A model generated the notes under the pieces. That model worked only from the letters and a program-made list of their open reading frames with translations, made no database searches and had not been told where the DNA came from. A DNA stretch of 6,821 bases from Candidatus Aenigmatarchaeota archaeon (GTDB lineage Archaea; Aenigmatarchaeota; Aenigmatarchaeia; CG10238-14): positions 1 through 6,821 of the forward strand of contig JAPLUX010000178.1 in NCBI GenBank assembly GCA_026397455.1. Direction: 5' to 3'. Shown in pieces: positions 6,155-6,821 of the stretch (position 1 is its first letter; every line of letters starts with the position of its first letter). A program made the position numbers and the translations under genes.

Positions 6155-6790
6155 ATGATAAACATGGAACTAATACCTATTTGGTTTTATGCGATTACGT
6201 CTATCATTTATTCTGCATTTGTAGTTACAGATTTCATCATATGCTATCTTGGTTACAAATCTTACAGGGTAACATCTAAAAAGTCTTTCCTTTTATTATC
6301 TGTAAGCTTCTTGATATTCGGATTGGGTTTTTTAGCGTTGGCATTCACGGACATTTATATATATACTACTCTTGAACTGTATGGAAGTTCGACTATCAGC
6401 TTGAATTTGTTAAATTATCAGGGTTTTTCGATGTATTATGCCCTGTCATTAATTAGTTATGTGTTACTTGTCTTGATGTACCTGCCAGAAAAAATTAAAA
6501 AATTGTTCGTTATTTATGTTCCGATTTGGTATGCTAGTTCTGTGAATTTCCACATAATTTCAATAATTTTGATACTGTATGTTGTGTTCCAATGCATCTT
6601 GAATTCGATAAAGAAGAGGAGCCTTAATTCTTACCTAGTCACTTTTGCTTTTATAGCATTAGCAGTATTCCACTTACTTTTGATATTTACACCTTTCAGT
6701 CAATCGATGTACATTTTTGCTAACTTGTTCCTGTTAGTAGGTTTCTTATCGCTTCTGTATATGCTCGTAAGGGTGAACTCAAGTGAGTAA
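6155..6790 (+). CDS. Seven-helix integral membrane protein, possible sensor
   Basis: A 211-aa, very hydrophobic protein with no family I can name. Predicted helices are at about residues 8-34, 44-70, 90-110, 115-131, 132-150, 157-179 and 183-205. Lys/Arg residues cluster in the loops at 35-43 (YKSYRVTSKK), 111-116 (PEKIKK) and 151-156 (IKKRS), and Arg 206 lies near the C-terminus. The positive-inside rule therefore gives N-out/C-in, the topology of rhodopsins and GPCRs. The last helix has no Lys, so there is no retinal attachment site, and no transporter or protease motif is visible. The start is ATG 6155 or the in-frame ATG at 6164 (MELIPIW); neither has a Shine-Dalgarno. The stop overlaps the GTG of a winged-helix gene by 8 nt, so the two are almost certainly co-translated. 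A membrane sensor controlling the regulator is a reasonable inference, not shown. Confidence 0.82.
   Translation: MINMELIPIWFYAITSIIYSAFVVTDFIICYLGYKSYRVTSKKSFLLLSVSFLIFGLGFLALAFTDIYIYTTLELYGSSTISLNLLNYQGFSMYYALSLISYVLLVLMYLPEKIKKLFVIYVPIWYASSVNFHIISIILILYVVFQCILNSIKKRSLNSYLVTFAFIALAVFHLLLIFTPFSQSMYIFANLFLLVGFLSLLYMLVRVNSSE
6772..6776 (+). promoter_or_regulatory. Ribosome binding site for the downstream winged-helix gene
   Basis: GGTGA lies six nt before the GTG at 6783, inside the last codons of the seven-helix gene. This decides the GTG start of the truncated ORF at the right edge. Confidence 0.7.
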
Positions 6791-6821
6791 AAGATCAAAG
6801 TTACAGATATTCATGGATATA
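6783..6821 (+). CDS. Start of an archaeal winged-helix regulator (truncated by window edge)
   Basis: Thirteen codons from GTG remain open to the right edge and read MSKRSKLQIFMDI. This closely resembles the N-terminus of archaeal winged-helix proteins of the HTH_45 type, which typically begin with an 'RSKLEIYLDIL'-like helix. The GTG overlaps the TAA of the seven-helix gene by 8 nt and has GGTGA six nt upstream. I infer a two-gene unit of membrane protein plus DNA-binding protein. Only the first helix is visible, so the family call is tentative while the presence of a gene is fairly secure. Confidence 0.65.
   Translation, partial: MSKRSKLQIFMDI

Noticed and set aside
6155..6790. Archaeal rhodopsin
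   Set aside because: It has seven helices and suitable topology, but there is no Lys in the seventh helix and no recognisable retinal-pocket motif.

Overview
The window looks like AT-rich DNA from an archaeon, most likely a DPANN-type lineage such as Aenigmarchaeota or a relative; the phylum is an inference. The signs are TTTAAA-type TATA boxes, GGTGA/GGAGG ribosome binding sites, frequent ATA and AGA codons, dense N-glycosylation sequons, and secreted proteins with a Thr-rich '(T)nIPE' stalk just before a C-terminal membrane helix. No RNA gene, insertion sequence, CRISPR array or replication gene was seen.

Positions 1-63 hold the end of the leftward unit and no gene I can support. Positions 4116 to 64 (minus strand) form one tight four-gene unit. 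In transcription order it encodes a small Ig-like membrane-anchored protein (167 aa), a large secreted calcium-binding surface protein (878 aa; thrombospondin type 3 repeats, DxDxDG repeats, CARDB-like domain, Thr stalk, membrane anchor), a winged-helix DNA-binding protein (115 aa), and a membrane-anchored coiled coil with cysteines on a seven-residue period (181 aa). The first two genes touch: TAA is followed directly by TTG in the same frame. The second and third overlap by 7 nt.

Positions 4117-4289 are intergenic. They hold a TATA-like palindrome, small inverted repeats and a T-rich tract that could terminate the upstream unit. Positions 5941 to 4290 (minus strand) encode a 114-aa protein with a signal peptide and a 436-aa protein with a membrane anchor but no signal peptide. 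They overlap as GTGA and look like the two halves of one surface protein separated by a frameshift.

Positions 5942-6154 are a divergent intergenic region with a promoter on each side and a hairpin between them. Positions 6155-6821 (plus strand) carry a seven-helix membrane protein followed, with an 8-nt overlap, by the start of a second winged-helix protein that runs off the edge.

Taken together, this is a cell-surface locus: several N-glycosylated, membrane-anchored, calcium-binding and disulfide-rich proteins that could act in adhesion or cell-cell contact, plus two regulators. One regulator is embedded in the surface operon and the other is paired with a possible membrane sensor. The adhesion and sensing roles are inferences from domain content and gene order.
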